Assembly: GCA_022592445.1 (NCBI GenBank)
Contig: JABYQR010000399.1
Coordinates: forward strand, 1-39,556
Source of the DNA: Cytidiella melzeri
Taxonomy: Eukaryota > Basidiomycota > Agaricomycetes > Polyporales > Irpicaceae
Direction: 5' to 3'
DNA length: 39,556 bases
In this document: in pieces, positions 24,623-34,246 of the stretch
How positions within the stretch are numbered: position 1 is the first letter of the stretch
How the letters are laid out: each line of letters begins with the position of its first letter
Notes under the pieces: generated by a model
What the model was told of the DNA's origin: nothing
Seen by the model: only the letters and a program-made list of their open reading frames with translations
Database searches by the model: none
Position numbers and translations under genes: made by a program

Positions 24623-25345
24623 GGAGCCTATCGCAAGCTAGCACCTGAGATGACCAGGGGAGACATGGTCTGCCGCTGAACGGATCTGAGCGTGCTTGCT
24701 TGTGCTACGAGAGACTAGGCGAAGATAGAACAGCAGGTCGTAAAGTAGCTCTTGAAAGAATCTGCAAGGGGGTTGAGAAGAGCGACGATGCAGAAGGAGT
24801 TCTGTGGTAAACGCACCGAGTACTGTATGTTGCGGTGTACCAGGGTTGTTCTCGGGTCGATCCTTCGAGGCGTCCACTGTCCACGGTCAACTGGCCAAGC
24901 CACGGTTTTTCGACTGACTGTGAGTATCAGTGGCCACGAAAGGCTTCAGCTGGCGGTCAACGTTGACGCATACAGGAAGGACGTGAGGGTATGCAACGGC
25001 CAGAGTCGAAAGAGTGAACGTCGAAGTCGAAGATCACCAATAAGATCCAGAGATCCCGAATACAGGCTATCGGGCCCAAACACACCAATCTGTGGAGGAG
25101 GCAGGCGACTCACTGTCCCTCGTTGGAGCTGACGACCCAGTCACTGAGTCAGAGGCACCATGTAATTAACTAGAGTCCGGCGGGAAGTGGGTGTCAGCGT
25201 CGAAGGGTGCCGGAGGATTACACCCAGAAACAACCTTGAAAGGCATGATAGGACGATGGGACGGGGAAAGGCTAGCTTTGGGGGCGGTTGTCTGGTACTT
25301 GTTGACTTTTCGCATGTGGGGTCCGAACGATAGCTCTTTCAAATG
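24618..25345 (+). pseudogene. Collapsed NLR locus: 5' region plus 3'-end relic only, unit 2
   Basis: Same relic as 12345-13060. It keeps slightly more of the NLR tail: near 25094 it encodes VEEAGDSLSLVGADDPVTESEAPC, very close to VEEAGESSSLVGAENAITSSEAPC of the intact gene, then runs into a stop (TAA near 25166). The unit 1 relic has lost a dozen bases here, so the two relics have decayed independently since the array was made. Confidence 0.75.
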
Positions 25346-25759
25346 TACGACATTGCTAGTGTATATTTCTGGTATCATCCTTTGCTCTACCTACTTGGAC
25401 TGATCCTCGAAATGAGAGCACAGGCACTCAAGCATGCCCACGCAGAGTTGCAAAGCAAAGCATGAATTGTTTTGCAAGGCATACAGCGCGTACAAAGCGG
25501 GTGGGGCAACACCGTACATAGGGTGTGCTTCACCCACGGGAATGTGTGAGGATGGATGGATGGGAGGAAAAGGATGCGTGCGGATGAGGATAATGACAAA
25601 GAGACCGGACGGTAAGAGGTGTAGGGGAGAACGGTGGAGGAGTGGAAGGGCAACCCGAAAACGCTTGAAGAGGACTCAGAATCGTAAACACGCTGGTCAA
25701 GGGTAGCGATAGGAATGAAGAAGACGATGTGACGAGACTTTCGTCTGTTATGTTTCCCG

Positions 25760-26295
25760 CTATTTTCGTAGGTTTTGCCGGATACGATGGAAGGACACTG
25801 GACGAAGGGAAGTGGAGAACATGAGAACGATATCACTTGGGATCTCAAAAAAAGCATGCAGAACACAGCGATGACGGCAAAAAGCGTCTTGGATCAGTGG
25901 TTAAATAGGGCGCATAGAAGGCCTCCAGCGTAAATGAGACATTGCTGACAATGTTGAACGTTGAAGGCCCATGGAAAAGTTCGAGACAAGACTGCACCAT
26001 GCGCGCGTAAACCTGCACCAACCACGAGACACCGAGTCAGCCTCTACTCACGCACAGCTCGTTGAAGCCCCAGAATTCGGATTGCGTGACGCGAGGCAGT
26101 GGAGATGAGCAATAGATACGATGGGTGGCAGAACGATTGATAGAGTAAATGTTTGAGATAAGTCGTCGTACAGTAGGAGAGCCCATAAGGAACGACGAGA
26201 CTGAGGCTGCGCGCGAATGAACCAACGAGAAGAGAGAGAACCAGGAGACCGACGGCGACGAGACGAGACAGCAATACAAGATTAGCTGCATGCAA
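25760..26295 (-). pseudogene. Minus-strand membrane-protein-like relic, set B, unit 2
   Basis: Counterpart of 13504-14008. The ATG at 26295 opens with LLSRLVAVGLLVLSLLVGS, again signal-peptide-like, but a frame difference from unit 1 follows directly after the hydrophobic run, so the two predicted proteins diverge. Consistent with a decaying gene of unknown family. Confidence 0.25.
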
Positions 26296-26433
26296 TAAGA
26301 GAGCGAAGCAGATGTGCCTTGCGCTAGCGCGAGGGGAGCAAAATGTTGGGCAATCTGAGTATACGGTGCAGCAGACCAGGAGAGGAGCGAATATCGGACA
26401 ACGAGAGATGAAGCTGGTATTCAGAGGATACCT

Positions 26434-27560
26434 TTAGTCTAGGAGGAGCCACTGTTTGTGTTTCTGTACTGTTCGATGCAATCCAATGCGTAGGCCTTTC
26501 CTGGACCTTCGGCAGGTGCCTTGAGCAATCGTATGAAGAGTAAATGGCGGGGTGCACCACACGAGTCGAGTATGCAGCCCACCGAATAGGCGCCACGACA
26601 CGAATGGGCCTAAACGGCGCAGTCTGGTACTAGTAAGTCTGGACCAAGTCATATGCTCGAATTGCAACTGAGATTGGAGTAAGATCGATAGCGAGTGGGC
26701 ATTTGTCCGACAATTGGCGGATTGTAATACTACTCACTGAGTGGGCCATTCGCGTCCAGGTCAGTCTTCAAGGCGTCAGCGTTTGCATGTGCTCTCCGTC
26801 AGATGTGCGATTGCTATGCCCAACTCTGTGAGACGGGCCTTGGGATGTCATCGACTTCATGCGTCTCGGAGCGCAAAAATGCTTCTAGGCGATCATCGAT
26901 TGTCTTGCGCACGATGTTGTGTGAGCTTGTCAACGGGCAAGAGATGGGCCAACGGTCGAGTCCAATTTTGTAGTTGTTCGGACAGCGAATAGGGACGTTG
27001 GAGACCATTTGTCTGTCTGAGGTATTGGTAAACACATAAGACTCAGCGTGTAGAAACGTACCGAGGCGAGAAATAATGGGTCTCAAGCCACTGTTTTGCC
27101 AGCATGCAGCCGAAAAAGATGAGCCTGAAGGCGCAAATGACCTTAAAGCGTCGCAGTCGAGAGGCAGATGGAAGTCTGAGCGTGCACCAGGGAGCATGAG
27201 TCGCCTGTGATGTTCGGCGCCCATATCTTCATCTTCATCGGTATAGCGAGACATGTCGTCTGTCTGCCAGGCGGGTGCATCCATTGAGCTTATGTTACTG
27301 TCTAGATCCTCGATAGAGTATTAGATACCGGCAGTCATCGCAGTATTTGCACTGCGGTGTAGAGAATGGCAGGACGCACGTTCAACACCCCTGTCTCAAC
27401 ACCCTGCAGCCTCGAGTAGACTAAACGCGATGAGACTTGTTTCTCCTCTGGGAAGAAAGAGATGATCCATTCCAGCCTGGTAGCGAACGCGGGTGGAAGC
27501 CCCGATGTTGGCGATGAGTTTACAGATGCTCGAAGACAGAGTGACGAGAGTAGGATGAAT
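26434..27560 (-). pseudogene. Minus-strand cyclin-like gene relic, set B, unit 2
   Basis: Counterpart of 14132-15266. One long minus-strand frame (27284-26814) reads IVRKTIDDRLEAFLRSETHE, matching VRKAIANVVEAFQRSE of set A, which supports a shared coding origin. The rest is interrupted. It lies head-to-head with NLR copy 3. Confidence 0.3.
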
Positions 27561-27579
27561 CTGTAACCTCATTACCAAT

Positions 27580-29094
27580 TTGCGGGTACTCTTCATTACG
27601 TGCTTGCTGTACAGTGGAGCGGCGAGTGGCTCATGGGTCGAAGTGCCTGTCGTGAGCTAGCACAGATGGTCAGAGAAGGAATGGCTTGTCGATGAGTTTG
27701 TTTGCGAGAGCGGAGAGAGAGAAAGTGGGAATACTTGGAACAGCCGACCGTATAGCAAGACGTGAAAAGCAAGGGAAGCTGCAAGAGGCTGAGGACGAGG
27801 GGAAACGACGGTGTAGTATGAGTACTGAACAGATGCACAGCAAAGGCGTGTCTTTTCGAGTGGACGAAAGCAGGACTGTTTGTTGCGGTGAAGATCTCTA
27901 GCTTCTGTGTGGGTAATGCGAGCTAGACGTGAATGTGAAATATTTGTCTCCCACCTGGCAGACAGTGCGGTAGTCAGTTGTTGAATGAGAGCGGCGTCAA
28001 GTCACCGCTAACGTGGTCGTCGTTTTTGGGAGAAGAGAGGGTAAGAGTCTGCAGAAAGGGTACGCTTATCGAGTCGTCGAGGAGGGCCAAGTTCCAAGTT
28101 CCAAGTTGCAGCTGCCATAGCCACGTATTAACTCACCGTTCACATTCGTGGGCAAGAGGCTTCAAGGTCAGCTCGATAATCGTTGAAAGATACGAACTTG
28201 CGGCTTACATAATCGTTCACAGCGCAGGCCAATCACAAGTCACGCCGGTATTGGTTTCGCACAAACCTCGACATACAGGTGTGCTTCCGAGTCAACCCGG
28301 GGAGCGACCCTTTCACATAGATTGCCTACACTGGGAAACGAAGCGGGTAAGGTCAGCGTGGTACACAAAGTGCACTTTGACCACAAGACGGATGAGGATG
28401 GATGCGCGGTGGGGAGTGCAATTCTGGACGATCGCCGTGCAAGGCCCGTATGAAAGGCATCATCTAGTGGTGAAGGGAACTACGTGTGTAGGGGTGGAAG
28501 GAAGACAACAAAGGCTCAAGATTCGTGGAGAGTTACGCATCCAAGTGACAACAGGCGTTCACGTTCATCCTGCCCTCTCACACGTACACCGTGATGGCTG
28601 AAACTCTGATGACTTTCACAACATCTCAGTACGACGCTGGGAAGACCCAGAGGGCGAGGAATAAGAATAGGTCTATCAGCCAGCGACACATGGGGAAACA
28701 CAAGGATGTTACATTATGATGACTGTGGGAATATCGTTGATACAGTTCACTGCGCAGGTTTACTGATACTGGTTCAAATAGCAGGAACAGTAGGAAGGAA
28801 CACGAACAGAACTGTTATTCGAAGGTTGCCGTATGTGCGGGACGATGCATCCACGTGCTGTGTCCCAGCTTACTATAAGGGTCTGAAGCACAGTCTTCGC
28901 AGAGGCAGGCTTGCAATATGCCGCGCAATGTTCCGCAATGCCAGGCTTACACGCTCTATGCTCGTGGGAGATGGTGGGCATCTTCTGTGCCTCTGGCGCT
29001 CTTGACCCGTGCTGACACTCTCCTGCTCCAGCGGTTCCCACACGACAACCTCACATACGCTACCATCTCGTTGCTTTTTTGAGGCTCCACAGCG
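27580..29094 (+). promoter_or_regulatory. 5' region of NLR copy 3
   Basis: Counterpart of 3171-4683 with somewhat more substitutions near its left end (27690-27750). TATA-like tataag at 28874-28879, about 215 bp before the ATG, with the same C/T-rich leader. No convincing gene; short ORFs are conserved only as far as the DNA is. Confidence 0.35.
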
Positions 29095-32000
29095 ATGCCC
29101 AAACGCATTCGTGCTTGGCTCAAGAATATAGCCAATCCTACGACGGAGGCCGCAATTGTCAGTGACTCAGGCGCTGATGCATCCAGGGCGAGCGACGTCG
29201 AACATTCACAGGACAGGGCAGGGACAGTCGGAGGCGTCGCAAGCGCATCGAACCAAAGAGTGGTGGCAGGATCAGATGGCGCAAGCGAAGCAGGAACGGG
29301 GCACATGCGCATTGTAAGTAGCTAGGTCAGAGACGTCACCGACGATCAAGAGGCTAACGCGTCGCTGGCTATGAAGAGCAATGCTGCAAATCTAGCCAAA
29401 GGAGTCGGCACGACATTGCTGGATCTGACAGAAGTGGTGTCCGACGTCTTTCCTCCTCTCAAGAGCGCAGCGGCCGGCATGAATTTTCTCCGTAAACTTG
29501 CCAAGGTGAGCGGCGATAGCAACATTGGGCGTGTTTCATGGCATTCAAAGACGAATCAGAACACCCGAGGTAACAAGAAAGATGCTGAGCGGCTCTTGGG
29601 GCGGATCGAGGCGATTGAGAAATCGTGGACCACAACAAACGACACACACGCGCTTCAATGTCGCAGCGTCTTGACAGAGTGATTGTTGTGTCTTTCGACT
29701 GCCTCTAGTACATTGATTGACATGTTACGCAGGGAATTGGACGCCAAACGGAACAAACTGAAGGCGATCGTCCAGGAAAAGATCACCCAGCGCACTTTCA
29801 CGGCATCTGACACCAAGGAGGTGATTGAAGGATATACACGCGATGTTGAGCAAGCCCTCAACGACTATGAGGTATATGTTGCTGTCCACATGTGTTGCTG
29901 GACGGTCCTGATTGAGCCACCAGCGTTGTCTCGTGGAAGACATGCATAGGCACGGCAAGTCACCTCTCACTTACGATTGTCACACGTGTGGTTGATCTCA
30001 GACTCTTCCTAGACGAGCGGGACTCTCTCGACAAGCTACCTCGTGCGAAGGACGCTGGCTTCAACGCATCTGGGTCTGATACACGCTCGCACTGTCTCGA
30101 AGATACACGGGTGGACATCTTACGCGAGCTGATGGAGTGGGCCGACAGCTCCTCTGCAAAACAAGTCTATTGGCTTAACGGTCACGCTGGTAGCGGGAAG
30201 TCGACCATTGCGCAGAGCTTTGCGGAGCGACTTGCTGTTAACGGGCGGCTTGGTGCCAGTTTCTTCTGTTCTCGGTCCTCCGCGCACGCAAGCGATCGGA
30301 CGATGATCTTCCCGACCATAGCGTTCCATCTTGCGACATCTTCAAACAACGCCTCGCTGAAATTCAGGAAAGCGGTTCTGGATGCCCTCGAGAAAAATCA
30401 GGACATCGCGTCGTTGGCTCTCCACAACCAATTTCAGGAACTTATCATCCGCCCAGCGGATGAGTCTGGCATAGAGACTGTCATTGTCATCGATGCGCTT
30501 GATGAATGCAGGGACGACGAAGCCACCTCCATCATCCTCTCGTACTTAGCCCAATTCATTGCACGCATTCCGAAGATCAAATTCTTCATCACGAGCCGTC
30601 CAGAGACGAACATCCGCATGGGGTTTCGTCTCAAAGGCTTAAGGCCCGTTACCGACGTGATGATATTGCACATAGTAGGCGCGACGTCTGTAGACAAGGA
30701 CATCAGGCGATTCCTAGAGGTGAAGCTCAACGATTCGGAGGCTCGCGCAGGGCGTAGCGACCTCAACCTTCCCAATGACTGGCCCAGTAAATCTGATGTG
30801 GAGAATCTTGTGGCAAAATCTGGCGGTCTCTTTATCTTTGCAGCGACAGCGGTCAAACTAATCTTTGACGAAGTCAGTAATCCGCAAGACCAGCTAAACG
30901 CGCTTTTGAGCCAGAAAGACAGATTTGTAAAGGAAGGGTCATCTGGCCTCGACAACCTTTACCTCGATGTCCTTTCACGTGCATTCTCCAAGAAGGACGA
31001 CGACTTCATGCAGAGGATTCGATCTATACTGGGCTTCCTCGTAGTCGCAAGTGATCTCGTCTCTACTTCGACAATGGCGGACATCTTGGGCCTGAACTCG
31101 GCTACCATTCAGACATCTCTCAGGTCACTTCACTCCGTGCTTCTTGTACCGGAGGATTCCACCCTCCCCATTCGTTTCTTTCATAAATCCTTCCCTGATT
31201 TCCTCTCAGACTCGACACGATGTACGAATCCTCGATTCTACATTGATCGAGATGCACACCACTTCAACGCCGCCACACGCTGCTTCGAGACCATGGAGGG
31301 CGGGCTGAAGAAGAATATCTGCGGTCTGCCACGGTATGCTATGAACAACGAGGTTACTCTCACCACGCTCGACCGATGCATCCCCGAAGCGTTAAGATAC
31401 AGTTGTCGGTACTGGGCAGCTCATCTCCTTTCCGACGGAAATCGCGAGGCACACCTACTCTCCGACGCTAATTACGAGAACGGACAACTCAGCAAGGCCT
31501 GCGCTCTCCGCCGTTTCCTGACCACGCGTCAGCTACAGTGGTTCGAGGTCCTTGGGCTCCTCCGGGATCTGCGAACTGCTGTCAATTCATTGATTGATGT
31601 GCAAGAGTGGCTTACTGTGGTATGACTTGTGCATTCATTGGGCTACTGTCTTGAACTAATTTCATCTTCACTGCAGTGCAACGACAAGTACAAGACACTG
31701 ATCGACTGGGCCGATGATGGTCGAAGGTTCGTCTTGAACGCGTTCGACCTTGTCGACGCCTCCGTGGCCCACATCTACCACTCTGCACTCCCTTTCACTT
31801 CGAACGAGTCGCTGCTCAATTCACATCATGCGACTGACCTGACATGCGAAGCTGCAGTTGTCATTGGCAGTGCAAAGGCGCAGAAGGGCGGACCTATTCG
31901 GACTGCACAAATGCCGAATGGTGTCTACGCGCTGGAATACTCCCCTGATGGAACCATGATCGCTGTTGGTGGCTATTTGTCCACCTACCTGTTCCGTTCT

Positions 32001-33698
32001 GCAACTGGAGAGCAACTGGCTAAATTCAAACATGAGTCGTGGGTCAATTCTCTTTCGTTCTCCCACGACAGCCAAATCCTTGCCACAGCATGCGATGACT
32101 CCATCACGTTATGGGACGTTCGCACCGGCATTAGTACCATTACACTGCATGGTGAAGTCGGAGGGACGTTTAAGAGTGTTGCATTTTATCCTTACTCTGG
32201 CTGTGGAGAACTTCTTGCCTCTAGCGACGAGAATGGTCGTGTTCGTCTATGGAACATTGACTCTGACGATGGTCACTGTCAGCAACAATTCACTGTTGGG
32301 ATGAAGAGGGTGGTGTTGTGCTGGCTGAGGCGTCCTGGTCACAAGACTGTCATTATCGGTGGCAAGGGGTCTGGGTGTACTGAGTTGTGGGAGGTGGATC
32401 CTCCTCGCCAGGCAAAGGTCTTTCATTATCAGGAGCGTGAAAGTGGGCAGGATGTCCGCGCGGTGGCTTCCTCGTTTGACGGATCACTTGTTGCTTCGGC
32501 CTTGTCAACAGATCACCTCGTTATATACAATGTAGAGACGGGCGATGCTGTCTACAACATCCCAACCACCCACGTTGTCTTGTCACTGCAGTTCTCGCCC
32601 ACTGCAAACCCCAGCATGCTTGCCTTTGCAGTGTTTGGCTCGAGTGCCATGCATGTCGTCTATCCAGCAGACACCTCTGGTCGCGATGTGTCGCTGTTTG
32701 AAGAGCATCGTGATGACGTCAGAGCTGTCGCGTTCTCTCCGGATGGCAGGTTCATCGCCTCCGGTGCAAAAGATAGGACTGTCAACATCTGGGAAGCGGG
32801 GGTCAGGGCCCTCAACCAGGACAAGGACGACAATCATACCAACGATCTCACCTGCGTGCACTTCTCCAGCGATGGGCAGTTGTTGGTCGCCGGCTCAAAT
32901 AATGGAACAGTGCGAGTATGGGATGCTCGGAACGGGACACTTCAAAATGTCCTACGCCAGCACTCAAGACGTGTCATTGACGCAGTATTCTCATCTGACA
33001 ACCACTATGTCATCTTTTGTGACTCATATGGGTACGGGCATCTCTGGGACTGGTCTCAAGATGAGACAATGGCACAGCAGAAGATCAAGCTCATGTACGA
33101 CGATAAGTATGAGAGCCGGATCTTACCATACACCCACGGCACACTGGGGTTCTTCTACTGTGCAGTCCCAAAGCACACGACAAGTAGGCGAATCGAGTGC
33201 TGGACAATCGAGCAAATTGATGGCGCTGAACCTCGCATGGTTCTGGCTGCGCGAGGGGATGTCAGTTCCCTTAAGGAACGTGTTGTGCGGATCAGCCACC
33301 GAGAACATTCGAAAGTCGACAACGACATCACTCTCGTACTCGAGTGCGAATCCGGCAAGCGATACTCTGCTACCTGGAGGAACGCCAGGGCAATGACCGA
33401 CACGACGGAGACGCTGCATTTTGTCGAGGAAGCAGGCGAATCATCGTCCCTCGTCGGAGCTGAGAATGCGATCACGAGCTCAGAGGCACCATGCTGTCGA
33501 TCGGATGACGAAAAGTGGGTTCTCGACGGACAGGAAGGGCGAAGGATTCTGTGGATTCCACCTGTACACAGAGGTGGTCCAACTATTTTATCCAGTAGAT
33601 TGGAAGGTCGCTGGTATGAGGAACGACTAGCTTTGGGCGGCGGCCGCCTGCTTCTTGTTGACTTTTCGGGTGCAAGATTGGACGACAGTGCCTTCTAG
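29095..33698 (+). CDS. NACHT-WD40 STAND receptor, copy 3 (apparently intact)
   Basis: A STAND NTPase: WD40 sensor, NACHT switch, N-terminal effector. Proposed exons: 29095-29313, 29377-29505, 29560-29624, 29709-29871, 29924-29958, 30002-31619, 31677-33698, giving about 1,416 aa. The last intron (31620-31676: GTATGA, CTAAT, CTGCAG) is firm; the first is good (GTAAGT, CTAAC, weak AAG acceptor); those between 29625 and 30001 have weak donors. Residues 1-73 are Ala/Ser/Gly-rich. Residues about 74-230 are helical, with FPPLKSAAAG and GNKKDAERLLGRIE, like the MLKL/HeLo-like N-termini of basidiomycete NLRs (inference). Walker A GHAGSGKST is at about 264, Walker B DALDEC at about 368, then FFITSRPETN. 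From about 744 on there are several WD40 repeats (WDVRTG, NIWEAG, RVWDARNG) and the tail RRILWIPPVHR...GRWYEERLALGGG. It ends 4 bp before a copia LTR, which replaces its native 3' region. Confidence 0.85.
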
Positions 33699-33702
33699 TG
33701 TA

Positions 33703-34193
33703 TGTTGAATATTTATGTTTCCGCTGATGTGATTTGTTTCCTTTTCTCGTATGCCTCCGTCGGGCTATGTTTTATTTCGTTCCATTAGTCTCTTTGTTTT
33801 CTTCCGCTCTCACAGCTTGCTGGTCATACACGTTCCACTCGCACAGCTCGCTACTCATACACGTTCCATTATTTATCTACGTTACGGACTTGTTTGAACC
33901 GCCTCGCTACGGACAACTTATATACGAGCACATTAGGTAGCAAACACCTCAGAGTCTTCGACCTATCTCTGAGGTGTAAGTACTCTATCGGACTCCGTCT
34001 TCCCACATGTACTCATATTGCCTTGTAGTTGACACGTCGTGTCTATAGGTAATTCTATAAGAGTCTTCGACCTATCTCTGAGGTTTGACACGTCGTGTCT
34101 ATAGGTCAATCCACGCAAGCTCTCCGATTGGTCCGTTAGAACCCAGCGTGCTTAGACGCCCTGCGCCACGAAGTTCACGTACGAACTTCTATA
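33703..34193 (+). repeat. 5' LTR of copia element (491 bp)
   Basis: Starts TGTTGAATATTTATG, like many copia LTRs. The 3' boundary is inferred from the primer-binding site that follows; it ends in tctata rather than the usual CA, so the exact end is uncertain by some bases. Inside are a TATA box and two pairs of short direct repeats: gagtcttcgacctatctctg (33952 and 34061) and ttgacacgtcgtgtctata (34029 and 34085). Confidence 0.85.
33919..33924 (+). promoter_or_regulatory. Candidate TATA box of the copia LTR
   Basis: TATATA in the context acttatatacgag, about 20-30 bp upstream of a strong hairpin (stem ACACCTCAGAG at 33944-33954 with its complement at 33967-33977, 12-nt loop) that would sit at the start of the transcript. 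Position and sequence fit an LTR U3/R border; no transcript data. Confidence 0.45.
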
Positions 34194-34206
34194 GGTTATG
34201 AGCCCC
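34194..34206 (+). other. Primer-binding site, half-tRNA initiator-Met type
   Basis: GGTTATGAGCCCC is complementary to the anticodon stem-loop of eukaryotic initiator tRNA-Met (GGGCTCATAACC), not to its 3' end. Drosophila copia is known to use such an internal cleaved-tRNA primer, and its site also begins GGTTATG directly after the LTR. A hairpin follows at once (CCGAGAGG 34205-34212 with CCTCTCGG 34220-34227). Confidence 0.7.
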
Positions 34207-34246
34207 GAGAGGCTCTAACCCTCTCGGATTTTCAGGACCATATCGT

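Larger units (their letters stand above)
15278..27579. repeat. Tandem array unit 2 (about 12.3 kb)
   Basis: Second copy of the direct repeat, same gene order and orientation as unit 1. The difference in length comes mainly from a longer and unrelated intron region in its NLR gene (about 17565-17770), a longer stretch near 23040-23330, and small indels. The junction with unit 1 is seamless: relic set B of unit 1 runs straight into the upstream region of this unit, as expected for unequal crossing-over. Confidence 0.9.
27580..33702. repeat. Tandem array unit 3, interrupted by the copia insertion
   Basis: Third copy of the direct repeat. Only the first half (5' region and NLR copy 3) is in the window, because a copia element interrupts it just after the NLR stop codon. 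The downstream half seen in units 1 and 2 is not present before the window ends; it may lie beyond the retrotransposon. Confidence 0.88.

Noticed and set aside
34231..34234. LTR end at ttttca with canonical CA
   Set aside because: The sequence after it shows no tRNA complementarity that could be recognised, whereas GGTTATGAGCCCC upstream matches the initiator tRNA anticodon arm well. Kept only as an alternative.
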